A stretch of 64,000 nucleotides of DNA. It comes from Flavobacterium nitratireducens (GTDB lineage: Bacteria > Bacteroidota > Bacteroidia > Flavobacteriales > Flavobacteriaceae). Made by a program: the position numbers and the translations under genes. The stretch lies in assembly GCF_029625335.1 (NCBI RefSeq), contig NZ_CP121111.1:2728001-2792000 (forward strand), written 5' to 3'. The first letter of the stretch is position 1. Every line of letters begins with the position of its first letter. The notes below the pieces were generated by a model that saw only the letters and a program-made list of their open reading frames with translations, ran no database searches and was not told the origin of the DNA. This document shows, in pieces, positions 15,647 to 25,688 of the stretch.

Positions 15647-16554
15647 ATGGCTACAAATTTAGAAGCATTTGCGGATTATTTACAAAAGGAGAAAAAATAT
15701 TCTCCTCACACGGTAGGTGCCTATGTTAAGGATGTGTCTGATTTTCAAGACTTCAATAAAGTGAATTTTGAACAGGAGGATATAGTGAAAGTTGAATATA
15801 CTCAAATTCGTTCCTGGTTGGTTTTTCTGGTAGAAAGTGGGTTATCTTCTCTTTCGGTTAATCGAAAAGTGGCTTCGTTGAAAGCTTTTTATAAGTTTTT
15901 AATGAAAATTAAATATATTGAAGTGAGTCCGTTGCTTAAACATCGTTCCTTAAAGGTGTCTAAAAAAGTTCAGACTCCTTTTTCTGAGAAAGAATTAGAG
16001 ATGGTGTTAGATGGTTTTCAGTTCAATGATGGTTTTGAAGCAGTTAGAGATAAGTTGTTGATTGAGTTGTTGTATTCGACAGGGATTAGACGGTCAGAAT
16101 TGATAAATTTAAGACTAGATGCGGTTGATTTTTCGAATAAGAGTATTAAGGTTTTAGGGAAGAGAAATAAGGAGCGTATTATTCCTGTTTTGGAGATTGT
16201 TTTGAATCAAATGCGTTTGTATCTCAAGGAAAGAGAAGGTTTGTTCTTTGTTAAGGATCCGGAATATTTTTTTTAACAAAAAAAGGGTTAAAATTAAATG
16301 AATCTTTTGTGTATCGATTAATAAATTCTTATTTTAGTGATGTCTCCGAAAAGGTAAAAAGAAGCCCGCATATGTTAAGGCATACGTTTGCAACTCATTT
16401 ATTAAATAACGGAGCTGATTTAAATTCAGTGAAAGAGTTGTTAGGGCATTCAAGTTTGGCTTCTACTCAGGTTTATACTCATAATAGTTTGTTAGAATTA
16501 AAAAAAGTATATGTTGGAGCGCATCCAAGAGGGAATAATGACTCTAAAGTTTAA
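15647..16554 (+). pseudogene. Tyrosine recombinase XerC/XerD-like, single-base frameshift
   Basis: The N-terminal part (15647-16276) has the SAM-like core-binding domain and the start of the catalytic domain, with the first catalytic Arg in STGIRRSEL and the Lys in LGKRNKERI. It stops at PEYFF. The second part carries the remaining catalytic residues: HMLRHTFATHLL (His-x-x-Arg), GHSS (His) and the nucleophile in TQVYTH. Adding one T to the T8 run at 16267-16274 joins them in one 302-residue reading frame (PEYFFLTKKGLKLNESFVYR). XerC/XerD resolve chromosome dimers at dif, and this locus beside rpsU and hpf is the usual Flavobacterium location. Loss would be harmful, so a homopolymer sequencing error is quite likely. 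Confidence 0.85.
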
Positions 16555-16572
16555 CCATTAAAAAAAATGATT

Positions 16573-16875
16573 ATGAAGGTAAATGTTCATGCTGTTAACT
16601 TTAATGTTGACGGAAAGCTAGTTGATTTTGTTCAAGGAAGAATGGATAAATTAGAAAAGTATTATGACAGAGTGGTTTCTTCAGATGTTTATTTAAAAGT
16701 AGAAAAGACGAGCGAGAAGGAAAATAAAATCGTTGAGGTTAAAATTAATGTACCGGGAGATGACTTCTTGGTAAAAAAACAGTGCAAAAGCTTTGAAGAA
16801 GCTGTGGAATTGTCGGCTGAATCATTAGAGCGTTTGCTGGTAAAAAGGAAAGAAAAAATCAGAGCATATATATAA
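16573..16875 (+). CDS. hpf: Ribosome hibernation promoting factor, short form
   Basis: A 100-residue protein of the HPF/RaiA (S30AE) family, which binds the decoding region of the 30S subunit and holds ribosomes in an inactive state in stationary phase. It shows the beta-alpha-beta-beta-beta-alpha layout (MKVNVHAVNFNVDGKLVDFV, then EVKINVPGDDFLVKKQ, then EEAVELSAESLERLLVKRK). The long C-terminal dimerisation domain is missing, so this is the short form. ATG 16567 would add two residues; 16573 fits the family better. It follows the recombinase by 18 bases and precedes the tRNA operon promoter. Confidence 0.93.
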   Translation: MKVNVHAVNFNVDGKLVDFVQGRMDKLEKYYDRVVSSDVYLKVEKTSEKENKIVEVKINVPGDDFLVKKQCKSFEEAVELSAESLERLLVKRKEKIRAYI

Positions 16876-16899
16876 TTTAAATTTTTTTCAAAAAATGTT

Positions 16900-16928
16900 T
16901 TGATTGAGAGATAAAATCTATACATTTG
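16900..16928 (+). promoter_or_regulatory. Promoter of the tRNA-tuf-secE operon
   Basis: TTG (16900-16902) and TACATTTG (16921-16928) are 18 bases apart. This is the only good promoter seen between hpf and tuf and should drive the tRNAs and tuf. Confidence 0.7.
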
Positions 16929-16932
16929 CAGT

Positions 16933-16958
16933 CCGTTAGAAATAACGGGCTTTTTTTT
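16933..16958 (+). terminator. Intrinsic terminator after hpf, overlapping the tRNA operon start
   Basis: CCGTTA pairs with TAACGG around a GAAA tetraloop, followed by GC and eight T. The predicted transcription start of the tRNA operon promoter falls at the first bases of this hairpin. It likely ends hpf transcripts while new transcripts starting here escape. Confidence 0.7.
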
Positions 16959-16968
16959 ATAGATAAAT

Positions 16969-17042
16969 GCCGATGTAGCTCAGCTGGCTAGAGCAGCTGA
17001 TTTGTAATCAGCAGGTCGTGGGTTCGAGTCCCTCTATCGGCT
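16969..17042 (+). tRNA. tRNA-Thr (anticodon TGT)
   Basis: A 74-nt cloverleaf: acceptor GCCGATG pairs with TATCGGC (terminal G-T), D-arm AGCTCAGCTGGCTAGAGC, anticodon stem GCTGA/TCAGC around TTTGTAA with anticodon TGT, and a T-arm with GGTTCGAGTCC. CCA is not encoded. It reads ACA codons. Confidence 0.95.
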
Positions 17043-17070
17043 CTTTTTTGAAATATTGGAATAAAGGATT

Positions 17071-17151
17071 GGGAAGATACTCAAGCGGCCAACGAGGACG
17101 GACTGTAAATCCGTTGGGTAACCTTCGCAGGTTCGAATCCTGCTCTTCCCA
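17071..17151 (+). tRNA. tRNA-Tyr (anticodon GTA)
   Basis: An 81-nt class II tRNA with the long variable arm expected of bacterial tRNA-Tyr. The acceptor GGGAAGA pairs with TCTTCCC, the anticodon loop is ACTGTAAAT with anticodon GTA, and the T-loop is GGTTCGAATCC. CCA is not encoded. Confidence 0.95.
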
Positions 17152-17201
17152 CAAATAAAGATATTTAAAACCTTGCGTTTAGGTTTTAAGTCGATCTCTC
17201 T

Positions 17202-17273
17202 GCCGGTGTAGCTCAGGGGTAGAGTGCTTCCTTGGTAAGGAAGAGGTCACGGGTTCAAATCCCGTCATTGGCT
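17202..17273 (+). tRNA. tRNA-Thr (anticodon GGT)
   Basis: A 72-nt cloverleaf with acceptor GCCGGTG/CATTGGC (two G-T pairs), anticodon stem CTTCC/GGAAG around TTGGTAA with anticodon GGT, and T-arm GGGTTCAAATCCC. It reads ACC/ACU codons. It lies 54 bases before tuf and completes the order Thr-Tyr-Thr-tuf. Confidence 0.95.
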
Positions 17274-17327
17274 CAATTAAGTAGGAAATTGAAATTAATA
17301 TATAACTAAGATTAAAAATTAAGTAAA

Positions 17328-18515
17328 ATGGCAAAAGAAAGTTTTAATCGTTCGAAACCGCACTTGAATATTGGTACTATCGGACACGTAGATCACGGAA
17401 AGACTACTTTGACTGCTGCGATCACTAAAGTATTATCTGATGCAGGATACTGTCAAGCTAAGTCTTTTGATCAAATTGACAACGCTCCAGAAGAGAAAGA
17501 AAGAGGTATTACTATCAATACATCTCACGTAGAGTATGAAACAGCTAACCGTCACTACGCTCACGTAGACTGTCCAGGTCACGCGGATTACGTTAAGAAC
17601 ATGGTTACTGGAGCTGCTCAAATGGACGGTGCCATCTTAGTAGTTGCTGCTACAGATGGTCCAATGCCACAAACTCGTGAGCACATCCTTTTAGGACGTC
17701 AAGTAGGTATTCCACGTATCGTTGTTTTCATGAACAAAGTGGATATGGTTGATGATGCTGAGTTATTAGAGCTTGTAGAGATGGAAATCAGAGATTTATT
17801 ATCTTTCTATGAGTATGATGGTGACAACTGTCCAGTAATTCAAGGTTCAGCTTTAGGAGGATTAAACAATGATCCAAACTGGGTACCTAAAATTATCGAA
17901 TTAATGGAAGCTGTTGATGCTTGGATCGAAGAGCCAGAGCGTGATGTTGCTAAACCATTCTTGATGCCAGTTGAGGACGTATTTACAATTACAGGTCGTG
18001 GAACTGTTGCTACAGGTCGTATCGAAACTGGAGTTGCTAACACTGGAGATCCTGTTGAAATCATTGGTATGGGGGCTGAAAAATTAACTTCTACAATTAC
18101 TGGAGTTGAGATGTTCCGTAAAATCCTTGATAGAGGTGAAGCTGGAGATAACGTAGGTTTATTATTAAGAGGTATTGATAAAGCTGATATCAAACGTGGT
18201 ATGGTTATTATTAAGCCAGGATCTGTTAAGCCACACAAAAAATTCAAAGCTGAGGTTTATATCTTGAAAAAAGAAGAAGGTGGACGTCACACTCCATTCC
18301 ACAATAACTACCGTCCACAGTTCTACGTACGTACAACTGACGTAACAGGAGTTATCACTTTACCAGAAGGAGTAGAGATGGTTATGCCAGGGGACAACTT
18401 AACTATCAATGTTGAGTTATTAAGCCCAATCGCTATGAATGTAGGTTTACGTTTTGCTATCCGTGAAGGAGGTAGAACAGTAGGTGCTGGTCAAGTAACT
18501 GAAATCGTAGAGTAA
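17328..18515 (+). CDS. tuf: Translation elongation factor Tu
   Basis: A GTPase that brings aminoacyl-tRNA to the ribosome, 395 residues. The G1 motif GHVDHGKTT lies near residues 19-27, the switch II motif DCPGH near residue 81 and NKVD near residue 136. Domains II and III follow with the conserved C-terminus GRTVGAGQV. It is co-transcribed with upstream tRNAs, a layout also seen for tufB in Escherichia coli. Codon use is strongly biased (CGT for Arg, GTA/GCT) as in highly expressed genes, unlike the AT-rich accessory genes of the window. Only one tuf copy is seen here. Confidence 0.99.
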   Translation: MAKESFNRSKPHLNIGTIGHVDHGKTTLTAAITKVLSDAGYCQAKSFDQIDNAPEEKERGITINTSHVEYETANRHYAHVDCPGHADYVKNMVTGAAQMDGAILVVAATDGPMPQTREHILLGRQVGIPRIVVFMNKVDMVDDAELLELVEMEIRDLLSFYEYDGDNCPVIQGSALGGLNNDPNWVPKIIELMEAVDAWIEEPERDVAKPFLMPVEDVFTITGRGTVATGRIETGVANTGDPVEIIGMGAEKLTSTITGVEMFRKILDRGEAGDNVGLLLRGIDKADIKRGMVIIKPGSVKPHKKFKAEVYILKKEEGGRHTPFHNNYRPQFYVRTTDVTGVITLPEGVEMVMPGDNLTINVELLSPIAMNVGLRFAIREGGRTVGAGQVTEIVE

Positions 18516-18533
18516 TCTATAATTAATAAATGT

Positions 18534-18569
18534 ATTCAGTGTCGTTTTTAGTAATGACACTGAATTTTT
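18534..18569 (+). terminator. Hairpin between tuf and tRNA-Trp
   Basis: ATTCAGTGTC (18534-18543) pairs perfectly with GACACTGAAT (18556-18565), followed by a T5 run. It directly abuts the tRNA-Trp 5' end at 18570, so it may act both as a partial terminator for tuf and as a structure guiding tRNA processing. Confidence 0.7.
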
Positions 18570-18640
18570 ACGGGCGTAGTTCAAGGGTAGAATAGCGGTC
18601 TCCAAAACCGTTGATGGGGGTTCGAATCCCTCCGCCCGTG
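18570..18640 (+). tRNA. tRNA-Trp (anticodon CCA)
   Basis: A 71-nt cloverleaf with acceptor ACGGGCG/CGCCCGT, anticodon arm GCGGTCTCCAAAACCG with anticodon CCA, T-arm GGGTTCGAATCCC and discriminator G. CCA is not encoded at the 3' end. It lies 15 bases before secE. Confidence 0.94.
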
Positions 18641-18655
18641 CAAAAAAATATCATA

Positions 18656-18853
18656 ATGGCAAAAATTGTTAATTACATATCAGAAGCATTTGAAGAATTG
18701 AAGTCAAATGTAACTTGGCCAGAATGGGCTGAGGTGCAAAGTCTAACAATTATTGTGGCTGTTTTTTCGGTACTATTTGCTTTAGCAACTTGGGGAGTGG
18801 ATGAGTTTTTTGCAAATGCATTGGAAGGATTTTTTAACTGGTTAAAAGCGTAG
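18656..18853 (+). CDS. secE: Preprotein translocase subunit SecE
   Basis: The small essential subunit of the SecYEG channel, 65 residues. It has the short single-helix form: an amphipathic start (KIVNYISEAFEELKSNVTWPEW, with the conserved V-T-W-P motif) followed by one transmembrane segment (about residues 31-50). The open frame extends upstream into tRNA-Trp, but the ATG at 18656 gives the normal N-terminus. Its location between tRNA-Trp and nusG is the usual bacterial arrangement. Confidence 0.96.
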   Translation: MAKIVNYISEAFEELKSNVTWPEWAEVQSLTIIVAVFSVLFALATWGVDEFFANALEGFFNWLKA

Positions 18854-18862
18854 TTTTATATT

Positions 18863-19414
18863 ATGGCAGATAATAATGTTAAAAAATGGTATGTTGTTCG
18901 TGCAGTTAGTGGGCAAGAAAATAAGGTTAAGGCATATATAGAAACTGAGATCGCTAGATTAGGGATGTCTGATTATGTGTCACAAGTACTTGTTCCTACA
19001 GAGAAAGTAGTATCAGTAAAAGACGGAAAGAAATTAGTTAAGGAGAAAGTGTATTTTCCTGGCTATGTTATGATAGAGGCTAATTTAATAGGGGAGATAC
19101 CTCATATTATTAAATCAGTAACAAGTGTTATTGGGTTCTTGGGAGAGACTAAAGGAGGAGAACCTGTTCCTTTAAGACTTTCTGAAGTTAACAGAATGCT
19201 TGGTAAGGTTGATGAGTTGGCTGTGAATACAGATACAAAAGCAATCCCATTCAGCTTGGGCGAAACAGTTAAGGTTATCGATGGGCCTTTCAACGGTTTC
19301 AATGGTTCAGTTGAAAAAATTAATGAAGAAAAGCGTAAACTTGAAGTTATGGTTAAGATTTTCGGAAGAAAAACACCATTAGAGTTGAGTTTTATGCAAG
19401 TTGAAAAAGTATAA
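18863..19414 (+). CDS. nusG: Transcription termination/antitermination protein NusG
   Basis: A 183-residue elongation factor that binds RNA polymerase and couples it to the ribosome and Rho. The NGN domain starts with KKWYVVRAVSGQENKVKAYI and includes the conserved FPGYV motif (residues about 56-60). A linker leads to the C-terminal KOW domain with VIDGPFNGFNGSVEKI near residue 140. It is 9 bases after secE and 66 bases before rplK, consistent with one transcript. Confidence 0.98.
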   Translation: MADNNVKKWYVVRAVSGQENKVKAYIETEIARLGMSDYVSQVLVPTEKVVSVKDGKKLVKEKVYFPGYVMIEANLIGEIPHIIKSVTSVIGFLGETKGGEPVPLRLSEVNRMLGKVDELAVNTDTKAIPFSLGETVKVIDGPFNGFNGSVEKINEEKRKLEVMVKIFGRKTPLELSFMQVEKV

Positions 19415-19480
19415 TTTTCGTTACACTATAATAATCACTTCAATTGCTTCCGTAAGTTGTTGTGTTAAATTTTTTAAAAA

Positions 19481-19918
19481 ATGGCTAAAGAAATTAGTAA
19501 GGTAGTTAAACTACAAGTTAAGGGAGGTGCTGCGAATCCGTCGCCACCGGTTGGACCTGCTTTAGGAGCTGCTGGGGTTAATATCATGGAGTTCTGTAAG
19601 CAATTTAATGCTAGAACACAAGATAAACCTGGCAAAATATGCCCAGTGCAAATCACTGTGTATAAAGACAAATCATTCGATTTTGTTGTTAAGACTCCTC
19701 CTGCAGCAGTTCAGTTATTGGAAGCTGCAAAGCTAAAATCTGGTTCAGGTGAGCCTAATCGTAAAAAAGTAGCAAGTGTTACTTGGGAACAAATTAGAGC
19801 TATTGCTGAAGACAAAATGCCAGACTTAAATGCATTCACAATTGAGAAAGCTATGAGTATGGTTGCTGGAACAGCTAGATCTATGGGTATAACTGTATCA
19901 GGAGACGCTCCTTTTTAA
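19481..19918 (+). CDS. rplK: 50S ribosomal protein uL11
   Basis: A 145-residue protein of the GTPase-associated centre that binds 23S rRNA and is methylated in other bacteria. The N-terminal domain has the proline-rich switch [15 protein letters not shown] (residues about 16-30) and the C-terminal rRNA-binding domain ends with [10 protein letters not shown]. It begins the rplK-rplA-rplJ-rplL group and is only 13 bases from rplA. Confidence 0.98.
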   Translation: MAKEISKVVKLQVKGGAANPSPPVGPALGAAGVNIMEFCKQFNARTQDKPGKICPVQITVYKDKSFDFVVKTPPAAVQLLEAAKLKSGSGEPNRKKVASVTWEQIRAIAEDKMPDLNAFTIEKAMSMVAGTARSMGITVSGDAPF

Positions 19919-19931
19919 TTAAGAGAAAGAC

Positions 19932-20621
19932 ATGGCAAAATTGACAAAAAAGCAAAAAGAGGCTGCTTCAAAAATTGAAAAGAACAAATTATACTCTTTA
20001 AAAGATGCTGCTGCATTAATTAAAGTGGTTGCTTCTGCAAAATTTGATGAGTCTGTTGATATCGCAGTACGTTTGGGTGTAGATCCAAGAAAAGCGAATC
20101 AAATGGTTAGAGGTGTGGTAACATTGCCTCATGGAACAGGTAAAGATGTAAAAGTATTGGCATTAGTTACTCCAGATAAAGAAGCGGAAGCTAAGGAAGC
20201 TGGTGCAGATTATGTTGGTCTTGATGATTACTTACAAAAAATTAAAGATGGTTGGACTGATGTTGATGTTATCATCACTATGCCAGCTGTTATGGGTAAA
20301 TTAGGTCCATTAGGTCGTATTTTAGGACCTAGAGGTTTAATGCCTAACCCTAAAACAGGTACAGTAACTATGGATGTTGCTAAAGCTGTTGCAGAGGTAA
20401 AAGCTGGTAAAATTGACTTTAAAGTTGATAAAACTGGTATCGTGCATGCAGGAATTGGTAAAGTTTCTTTCGGGGCTGAACAAATCGTTGAAAACGCACA
20501 CGAAATTATTCAAACATTAATCAAACTTAAGCCAACTGCTGCTAAAGGTACCTATATTAAAGGTATTCACCTTACAAGCACAATGAGTCCTGCTATTGCA
20601 TTAGACCCAAAAGCAGTATAA
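19932..20621 (+). CDS. rplA: 50S ribosomal protein uL1
   Basis: A 229-residue protein of the L1 stalk, which helps release deacylated tRNA from the E site. Conserved family stretches are visible: [14 protein letters not shown] near residue 48 and [14 protein letters not shown] near residue 134. In other bacteria L1 represses translation of the rplK-rplA mRNA; the leader before rplK was not found to contain an obvious L1 site by eye. It is tightly spaced after rplK. Confidence 0.98.
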   Translation: MAKLTKKQKEAASKIEKNKLYSLKDAAALIKVVASAKFDESVDIAVRLGVDPRKANQMVRGVVTLPHGTGKDVKVLALVTPDKEAEAKEAGADYVGLDDYLQKIKDGWTDVDVIITMPAVMGKLGPLGRILGPRGLMPNPKTGTVTMDVAKAVAEVKAGKIDFKVDKTGIVHAGIGKVSFGAEQIVENAHEIIQTLIKLKPTAAKGTYIKGIHLTSTMSPAIALDPKAV

Positions 20622-20643
20622 TTGGTAGTTAAAAATTTTTAGT

Positions 20644-21141
20644 ATGACTAGAGAAGAAAAATCAATCGCGATTGAAAATTTAACTGCACAGTTAGCTGGT
20701 ACAAATATTATTTATGTATCTGATATTTCTGGACTTGATGCAGAAACAACTTCAAACTTAAGAAGAGCTTGTTTTAAAGCAGGTGTTAAATTAGAGGTTG
20801 TAAAGAATACGTTGCTTGCTAAAGCTATGGAAGCTTCTGAAAATGATTATGGTGATTTACCATCAGTATTGACTGGTAACAGCGCTATTCTTATTGCAGA
20901 TGTTGCTAATGCACCTGGAAAAATTATTAAGGATTTCAGAAAAAAAGCAGCAAAACCTATTTTAAAAGGAGCTTATATTAATTCTGAAATTTATATTGGT
21001 GATGAGCAATTAGATGCTTTAGCTACAATTAAATCTAAAGAAGAACTTATTGGAGAAATCATCGGATTACTTCAATCTCCTGCACAAAGAATTATTTCTG
21101 CTCTTCAAAACCAGTTCGCTGGAGAAGAAACAGAAGCATAA
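20644..21141 (+). CDS. rplJ: 50S ribosomal protein uL10
   Basis: A 165-residue stalk base protein that binds 23S rRNA and carries the L7/L12 dimers on its C-terminal helix. The N-terminal domain includes REEKSIAIENL and LRRACFKAGVKLEVVKNTLL. The C-terminal helix (QSPAQRIISALQNQF) is the stalk dimer platform. It lies 22 bases after rplA and precedes a hairpin before rplL. Confidence 0.98.
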   Translation: MTREEKSIAIENLTAQLAGTNIIYVSDISGLDAETTSNLRRACFKAGVKLEVVKNTLLAKAMEASENDYGDLPSVLTGNSAILIADVANAPGKIIKDFRKKAAKPILKGAYINSEIYIGDEQLDALATIKSKEELIGEIIGLLQSPAQRIISALQNQFAGEETEA

Positions 21142-21142
21142 T

Positions 21143-21170
21143 AAAATGGAGTTAACGCTCCGTTTTATAT
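21143..21170 (+). terminator. Hairpin between rplJ and rplL
   Basis: AAAATGGAG (21143-21151) pairs with CTCCGTTTT (21158-21166), one T-G pair included, around a 6-nt loop and then an AT-rich tail. L7/L12 is needed in several copies per L10, so this may be a processing or partial-termination site in the 87-bp gap. Confidence 0.5.
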
Positions 21171-21228
21171 AAAATTGCGCACAATAAATAAATTATAATT
21201 TCACAAATCATTTTAAAAGATAGAAAAA

Positions 21229-21600
21229 ATGGCAGATTTGAAACAATTCGCAGAACAATTAGTTAACTTAACAGTTAAAGAAGTTAACGAATTAGCAACA
21301 ATATTAAAAGATGAGTATGGTATCGAGCCTGCAGCTGCTGCTGTAGTTGTAGCTGGTGGTGCTGATGGTGGTGCAGCTGTTGAAGAGCAAACTGAATTCA
21401 CTGTAGTATTAAAAGAGGCTGGAGCTTCTAAATTAGCTGTAGTTAAATTAGTAAAAGAATTAACTGGTTTAGGTCTTAAAGAAGCTAAAGATGTAGTTGA
21501 CGGTGCTCCTTCTAACGTTAAAGAAGGTGTTTCTAAAGAAGAGGCTGAAGGTCTTAAAAAATCTTTAGAAGAAGCTGGAGCTGTAGTTGAGCTTAAATAA
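21229..21600 (+). CDS. rplL: 50S ribosomal protein bL12 (L7/L12)
   Basis: A 123-residue stalk protein that recruits translation factors. It has the helical N-terminal dimerisation region, a hinge rich in Ala/Gly ([20 protein letters not shown], about residues 35-54) and the globular C-terminal domain with [20 protein letters not shown]. Codon use is strongly biased. It is separated from rpoB by 263 bases containing a terminator-like hairpin, so rpoBC may be expressed at a lower level. Confidence 0.98.
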   Translation: MADLKQFAEQLVNLTVKEVNELATILKDEYGIEPAAAAVVVAGGADGGAAVEEQTEFTVVLKEAGASKLAVVKLVKELTGLGLKEAKDVVDGAPSNVKEGVSKEEAEGLKKSLEEAGAVVELK

Positions 21601-21622
21601 GTTTAAACAGTTTTAAAAACTA

Positions 21623-21665
21623 GGTTTAGGTCTTGAGTTAATCACTCAATGCCTAAACCATTTTT
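21623..21665 (+). terminator. Terminator/attenuator between rplL and rpoB
   Basis: GGTTTAGG pairs with CCTAAACC and the inner TTGAGT with ACTCAA around TAATC, followed by ATTTTT. It likely ends most rplL transcripts. The remaining 195 bases to rpoB also contain GATACTTT and AAAGTATC in inverted order but no clear TAnnTTTG promoter. Confidence 0.7.
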
Positions 21666-21863
21666 CGTATAATGAAATAGTTCAAATTTTATTATAGATA
21701 TTAGTTTAAAATACGAAAAAGTTTTTGATCAATACGAAGAAAGAAAATAGACTGATACTTTGTTTATTTTTAAAGATGTGTTGGTTTTAAAAAAAGAAAG
21801 TATCCATTAAACAATGTGTTTTACACAAAAAATTACTTTTTTTAATCAAAATTTTGTCCATTG

Positions 21864-24800
21864 ATGATAACAAATCAGACTGAAAGATTGAATTTTGCCT
21901 CTACAAAGAACATTCCTCAGTATCCAGATTTCTTGGATGTTCAGGTTAAGTCTTTCCAAGATTTTTTTCAATTAGAAACGAAATCAGACGAAAGAGGCAA
22001 TGAAGGGTTATACAACACCTTCATGGAAAACTTCCCAATTACAGATACAAGAAATAACTTTGTATTGGAATTCCTGGATTATTTTGTTGATCCGCCACGT
22101 TATACAATACAAGAATGTATAGAAAGAGGTTTAACGCATAGTGTACCTTTAAAAGCAAGGTTAAAACTATACTGTACTGACCCAGAACACGAGGATTTTG
22201 AAACAATTGTTCAAGACGTATATCTTGGTACAATTCCTTACATGACTCCAAGTGGAACTTTTGTTATTAACGGTGCTGAGCGTGTAGTTGTATCACAACT
22301 TCACCGTTCTCCAGGTGTTTTCTTCGGACAATCATTCCACGCTAATGGAACAAAATTATATTCTGCCAGAGTAATTCCTTTTAAAGGATCTTGGATAGAA
22401 TTCTCTACTGATATCAACAGCGTAATGTACGCGTATATCGATAGAAAGAAAAAATTACCTGTAACTACTTTATTCCGTGCTATTGGTTTTGAAAGAGATA
22501 AGGATATCCTTGAAATATTCGATCTTGCTGAAGAAATTAAAGTGTCTAAAACAGGACTTAAAAAATACATCGGTAGAAAACTTGCTGCACGTGTTTTGAA
22601 TACATGGCATGAGGATTTCGTAGATGAGGATACTGGTGAGGTAGTTTCTATCGAACGTAACGAGATCATCCTTGATCGTGATACTATTATCGACAAAGAT
22701 AATGTTGAAGAGATTATCGAGTCTAACGTAAAATCTATTTTGTTACACAAAGAGGATGCTAATCAAGCGGATTACGCTATCATCCACAATACGTTACAAA
22801 AAGATCCAACAAACTCTGAAAAAGAAGCTGTTGAGCATATCTACAGACAATTGCGTAACGCAGAACCGCCTGATGAAGAAACTGCTCGTGGTATTATAGA
22901 TAAATTATTCTTCTCTGACCAACGTTACAACTTAGGTGAAGTAGGTCGTTACAGAATGAACAAAAAATTAAGTCTTGATATCCCAATGGACAAACAAGTT
23001 TTGACCAAAGAAGATATCATTACTATCGTGAAGTATTTAATTGAGTTGATTAATGCGAAAGCAGATATCGATGATATTGACCACTTATCAAACCGTCGTG
23101 TAAGAACAGTTGGTGAACAATTGTCTCAACAATTCGGTGTTGGTTTAGCACGTATGGCTAGAACTATTCGTGAGAGAATGAACGTTAGAGATAACGAGGT
23201 GTTTACACCAATTGATTTGATTAATGCTAAAACATTATCATCAGTTATCAACTCTTTCTTTGGTACTAACCAGTTATCTCAATTTATGGATCAAACGAAT
23301 CCATTAGCTGAGATTACACACAAAAGAAGATTATCTGCACTTGGACCAGGTGGACTTTCGAGAGAGAGAGCTGGATTTGAGGTTCGTGACGTTCACTATA
23401 CGCACTACGGACGTTTATGTCCTATTGAAACACCAGAGGGACCAAACATTGGTTTGATTTCTTCTCTTGGAGTTTATGCTAAAGTAAACGGAATGGGATT
23501 TATTGAAACTCCTTACCGTAAAGTAACTAATGGAGTAGTTGATTTAGTTTCTGAACCAACTTACTTAAGTGCTGAAGAAGAAGAAGGGATGTTAATTGCG
23601 CAAGCAAACATCGAGATGGAAGATTCTGGAAAAATTACTGCTGAAAACGTAATTGCTCGTGAAGAAGGAGATTTCCCAGTTGTTGATCCATCTAGCGTTC
23701 ACTATACAGACGTTGCTCCTAATCAAATTGCTTCGATTTCGGCATCTTTGATTCCTTTCTTGGAGCATGATGATGCGAACCGAGCGTTGATGGGATCTAA
23801 CATGATGCGTCAGGCCGTTCCATTGATTCGTCCTGAAGCTCCAATTGTAGGTACTGGTTTAGAGCGTCAAGTTGCTTCTGACTCTAGAGTATTAATCAAT
23901 GCTGAAGGGCATGGTACTGTAGAATATGTTGATGCTAATATCATTACAATCAAATACGATCGTTCTGAAGAAGAAAGAATGGTAAGTTTTGATCCAGATG
24001 AAAAAACATATAACTTAATTAAATTCAGAAAAACGAACCAAGGAACAAGTATCAACTTGAAACCTATCGTAAGAAAAGGGGATAGAGTAGTTCCTGGACA
24101 AGTATTGTCAGAAGGTTATGCTACTGAAAATGGAGAACTAGCTTTAGGTAGAAACTTAAAAGTAGCGTTCATGCCATGGAAAGGGTATAACTTCGAGGAT
24201 GCGATCGTAATTTCTGAGAAAGTAGTTCGTGATGACATCTTTACTTCAATCCACGTAGACGATTACTCATTAGAAGTAAGAGATACTAAATTAGGAAATG
24301 AAGAGCTAACGAACGATATTCCTAACGTTTCTGAAGAGGCTACTAAAGACTTAGATGAAAACGGTATGATTAGAATTGGTGCCGAGGTAAAACCTGGTGA
24401 TATTCTTATCGGAAAAATTACACCTAAAGGAGAATCTGATCCAACTCCGGAAGAGAAATTGTTAAGAGCGATCTTCGGGGATAAAGCGGGTGATGTTAAG
24501 GATGCTTCATTGAAAGCTTCTCCATCTTTACATGGTGTAGTTTTAGACAAAAAATTATTTGCAAGAGCTGTAAAAGATAAACGTAAACGTACTCAAGATA
24601 AAGATGCTCTAGGAGCACTTGAAATGGAGTTCGAAGTTAAATTTACAGAGTTAAAAGATAGATTAATTGAGAAACTTTTCTTAATCGTAAATGGAAAAAC
24701 ATCGCAAGGTGTAATGAACGATTTGGGTGAAGAAGTTTTACCAAAAGGTAAAAAATATACCCAAAAAATGCTTTACGCTGTTGAAGATTTTGCTCACTTA

Positions 24801-25676
24801 AGCAAAGGTCAATGGGTAGCTGATGATGCAACTAATAAATTAGTTAATGATTTGATTCATAACTATAAAATTAAGTTGAACGATTTACAAGGAGCATTAA
24901 GAAGAGAGAAATTCACGATCACTGTTGGAGATGAATTACCATCAGGAATCTTGAAATTAGCTAAAGTTTACATTGCTAAGAAACGTAAGTTGAAAGTAGG
25001 GGATAAGATGGCGGGACGTCACGGTAACAAAGGTATCGTTGCTCGTATCGTTCGTCACGAAGATATGCCTTTCTTAGAAGATGGAACACCAGTTGATATC
25101 GTGTTGAACCCACTTGGAGTACCATCACGTATGAACATTGGTCAGATTTACGAAACGGTTCTTGGATGGGCTGGGCAAAAATTAGGTAGAAAATATGCTA
25201 CTCCAATTTTTGACGGTGCTACTTTAGATCAAATTAATGCTTTAACAGATGAGGCAGGAATTCCAAGATTCGGTCATACGTATTTATATGACGGAGGTAC
25301 TGGAGAGCGTTTCCACCAACCAGCAACAGTAGGGGTTATCTATATGTTGAAATTAGGACACATGGTTGATGATAAGATGCACGCACGTTCTATCGGTCCA
25401 TACTCGTTGATTACACAACAACCACTTGGAGGTAAGGCTCAATTTGGAGGTCAACGTTTTGGAGAGATGGAGGTTTGGGCACTTGAGGCTTATGGTGCTT
25501 CTAGTACACTTAGAGAAATCTTAACCGTGAAGTCGGATGACGTAATCGGAAGAGCTAAAACTTACGAAGCTATCGTAAAAGGTGAAACAATGCCAGAACC
25601 TGGATTACCAGAATCATTCAATGTATTGATGCATGAATTGAAAGGTCTTGGACTTGATATTCGTTTAGAAGAATAG
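21864..25676 (+). CDS. rpoB: DNA-directed RNA polymerase subunit beta
   Basis: Catalytic beta subunit of RNA polymerase, 1270 residues. Clear landmarks are the rifampicin-binding region ([20 protein letters not shown], then [20 protein letters not shown]) at about residues 465-500, the GPNIGLI motif and the C-terminal [28 protein letters not shown] at 21861 immediately precedes the ATG at 21864; the ATG was chosen. The rifampicin region carries no change that I would call resistance. It is followed by a 282-bp gap with a hairpin before rpoC. Confidence 0.99.
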   Translation: MITNQTERLNFASTKNIPQYPDFLDVQVKSFQDFFQLETKSDERGNEGLYNTFMENFPITDTRNNFVLEFLDYFVDPPRYTIQECIERGLTHSVPLKARLKLYCTDPEHEDFETIVQDVYLGTIPYMTPSGTFVINGAERVVVSQLHRSPGVFFGQSFHANGTKLYSARVIPFKGSWIEFSTDINSVMYAYIDRKKKLPVTTLFRAIGFERDKDILEIFDLAEEIKVSKTGLKKYIGRKLAARVLNTWHEDFVDEDTGEVVSIERNEIILDRDTIIDKDNVEEIIESNVKSILLHKEDANQADYAIIHNTLQKDPTNSEKEAVEHIYRQLRNAEPPDEETARGIIDKLFFSDQRYNLGEVGRYRMNKKLSLDIPMDKQVLTKEDIITIVKYLIELINAKADIDDIDHLSNRRVRTVGEQLSQQFGVGLARMARTIRERMNVRDNEVFTPIDLINAKTLSSVINSFFGTNQLSQFMDQTNPLAEITHKRRLSALGPGGLSRERAGFEVRDVHYTHYGRLCPIETPEGPNIGLISSLGVYAKVNGMGFIETPYRKVTNGVVDLVSEPTYLSAEEEEGMLIAQANIEMEDSGKITAENVIAREEGDFPVVDPSSVHYTDVAPNQIASISASLIPFLEHDDANRALMGSNMMRQAVPLIRPEAPIVGTGLERQVASDSRVLINAEGHGTVEYVDANIITIKYDRSEEERMVSFDPDEKTYNLIKFRKTNQGTSINLKPIVRKGDRVVPGQVLSEGYATENGELALGRNLKVAFMPWKGYNFEDAIVISEKVVRDDIFTSIHVDDYSLEVRDTKLGNEELTNDIPNVSEEATKDLDENGMIRIGAEVKPGDILIGKITPKGESDPTPEEKLLRAIFGDKAGDVKDASLKASPSLHGVVLDKKLFARAVKDKRKRTQDKDALGALEMEFEVKFTELKDRLIEKLFLIVNGKTSQGVMNDLGEEVLPKGKKYTQKMLYAVEDFAHLSKGQWVADDATNKLVNDLIHNYKIKLNDLQGALRREKFTITVGDELPSGILKLAKVYIAKKRKLKVGDKMAGRHGNKGIVARIVRHEDMPFLEDGTPVDIVLNPLGVPSRMNIGQIYETVLGWAGQKLGRKYATPIFDGATLDQINALTDEAGIPRFGHTYLYDGGTGERFHQPATVGVIYMLKLGHMVDDKMHARSIGPYSLITQQPLGGKAQFGGQRFGEMEVWALEAYGASSTLREILTVKSDDVIGRAKTYEAIVKGETMPEPGLPESFNVLMHELKGLGLDIRLEE

Positions 25677-25688
25677 TATATAGTATTC

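Noticed and set aside
15647..16554. Mobile-element integrase
   Set aside because: Location beside rpsU and hpf and the XerC/XerD-like sequence fit the housekeeping recombinase; there are no flanking att sites or cargo.
21755..21811. GATACTTT and AAAGTATC inverted pair before rpoB
   Set aside because: An 8-bp arm with about 40 bases between; no promoter or regulator can be supported from this alone.
22301..22750. Long reverse-strand open frame inside rpoB
   Set aside because: A shadow of rpoB codon usage; no start signal or homology visible.
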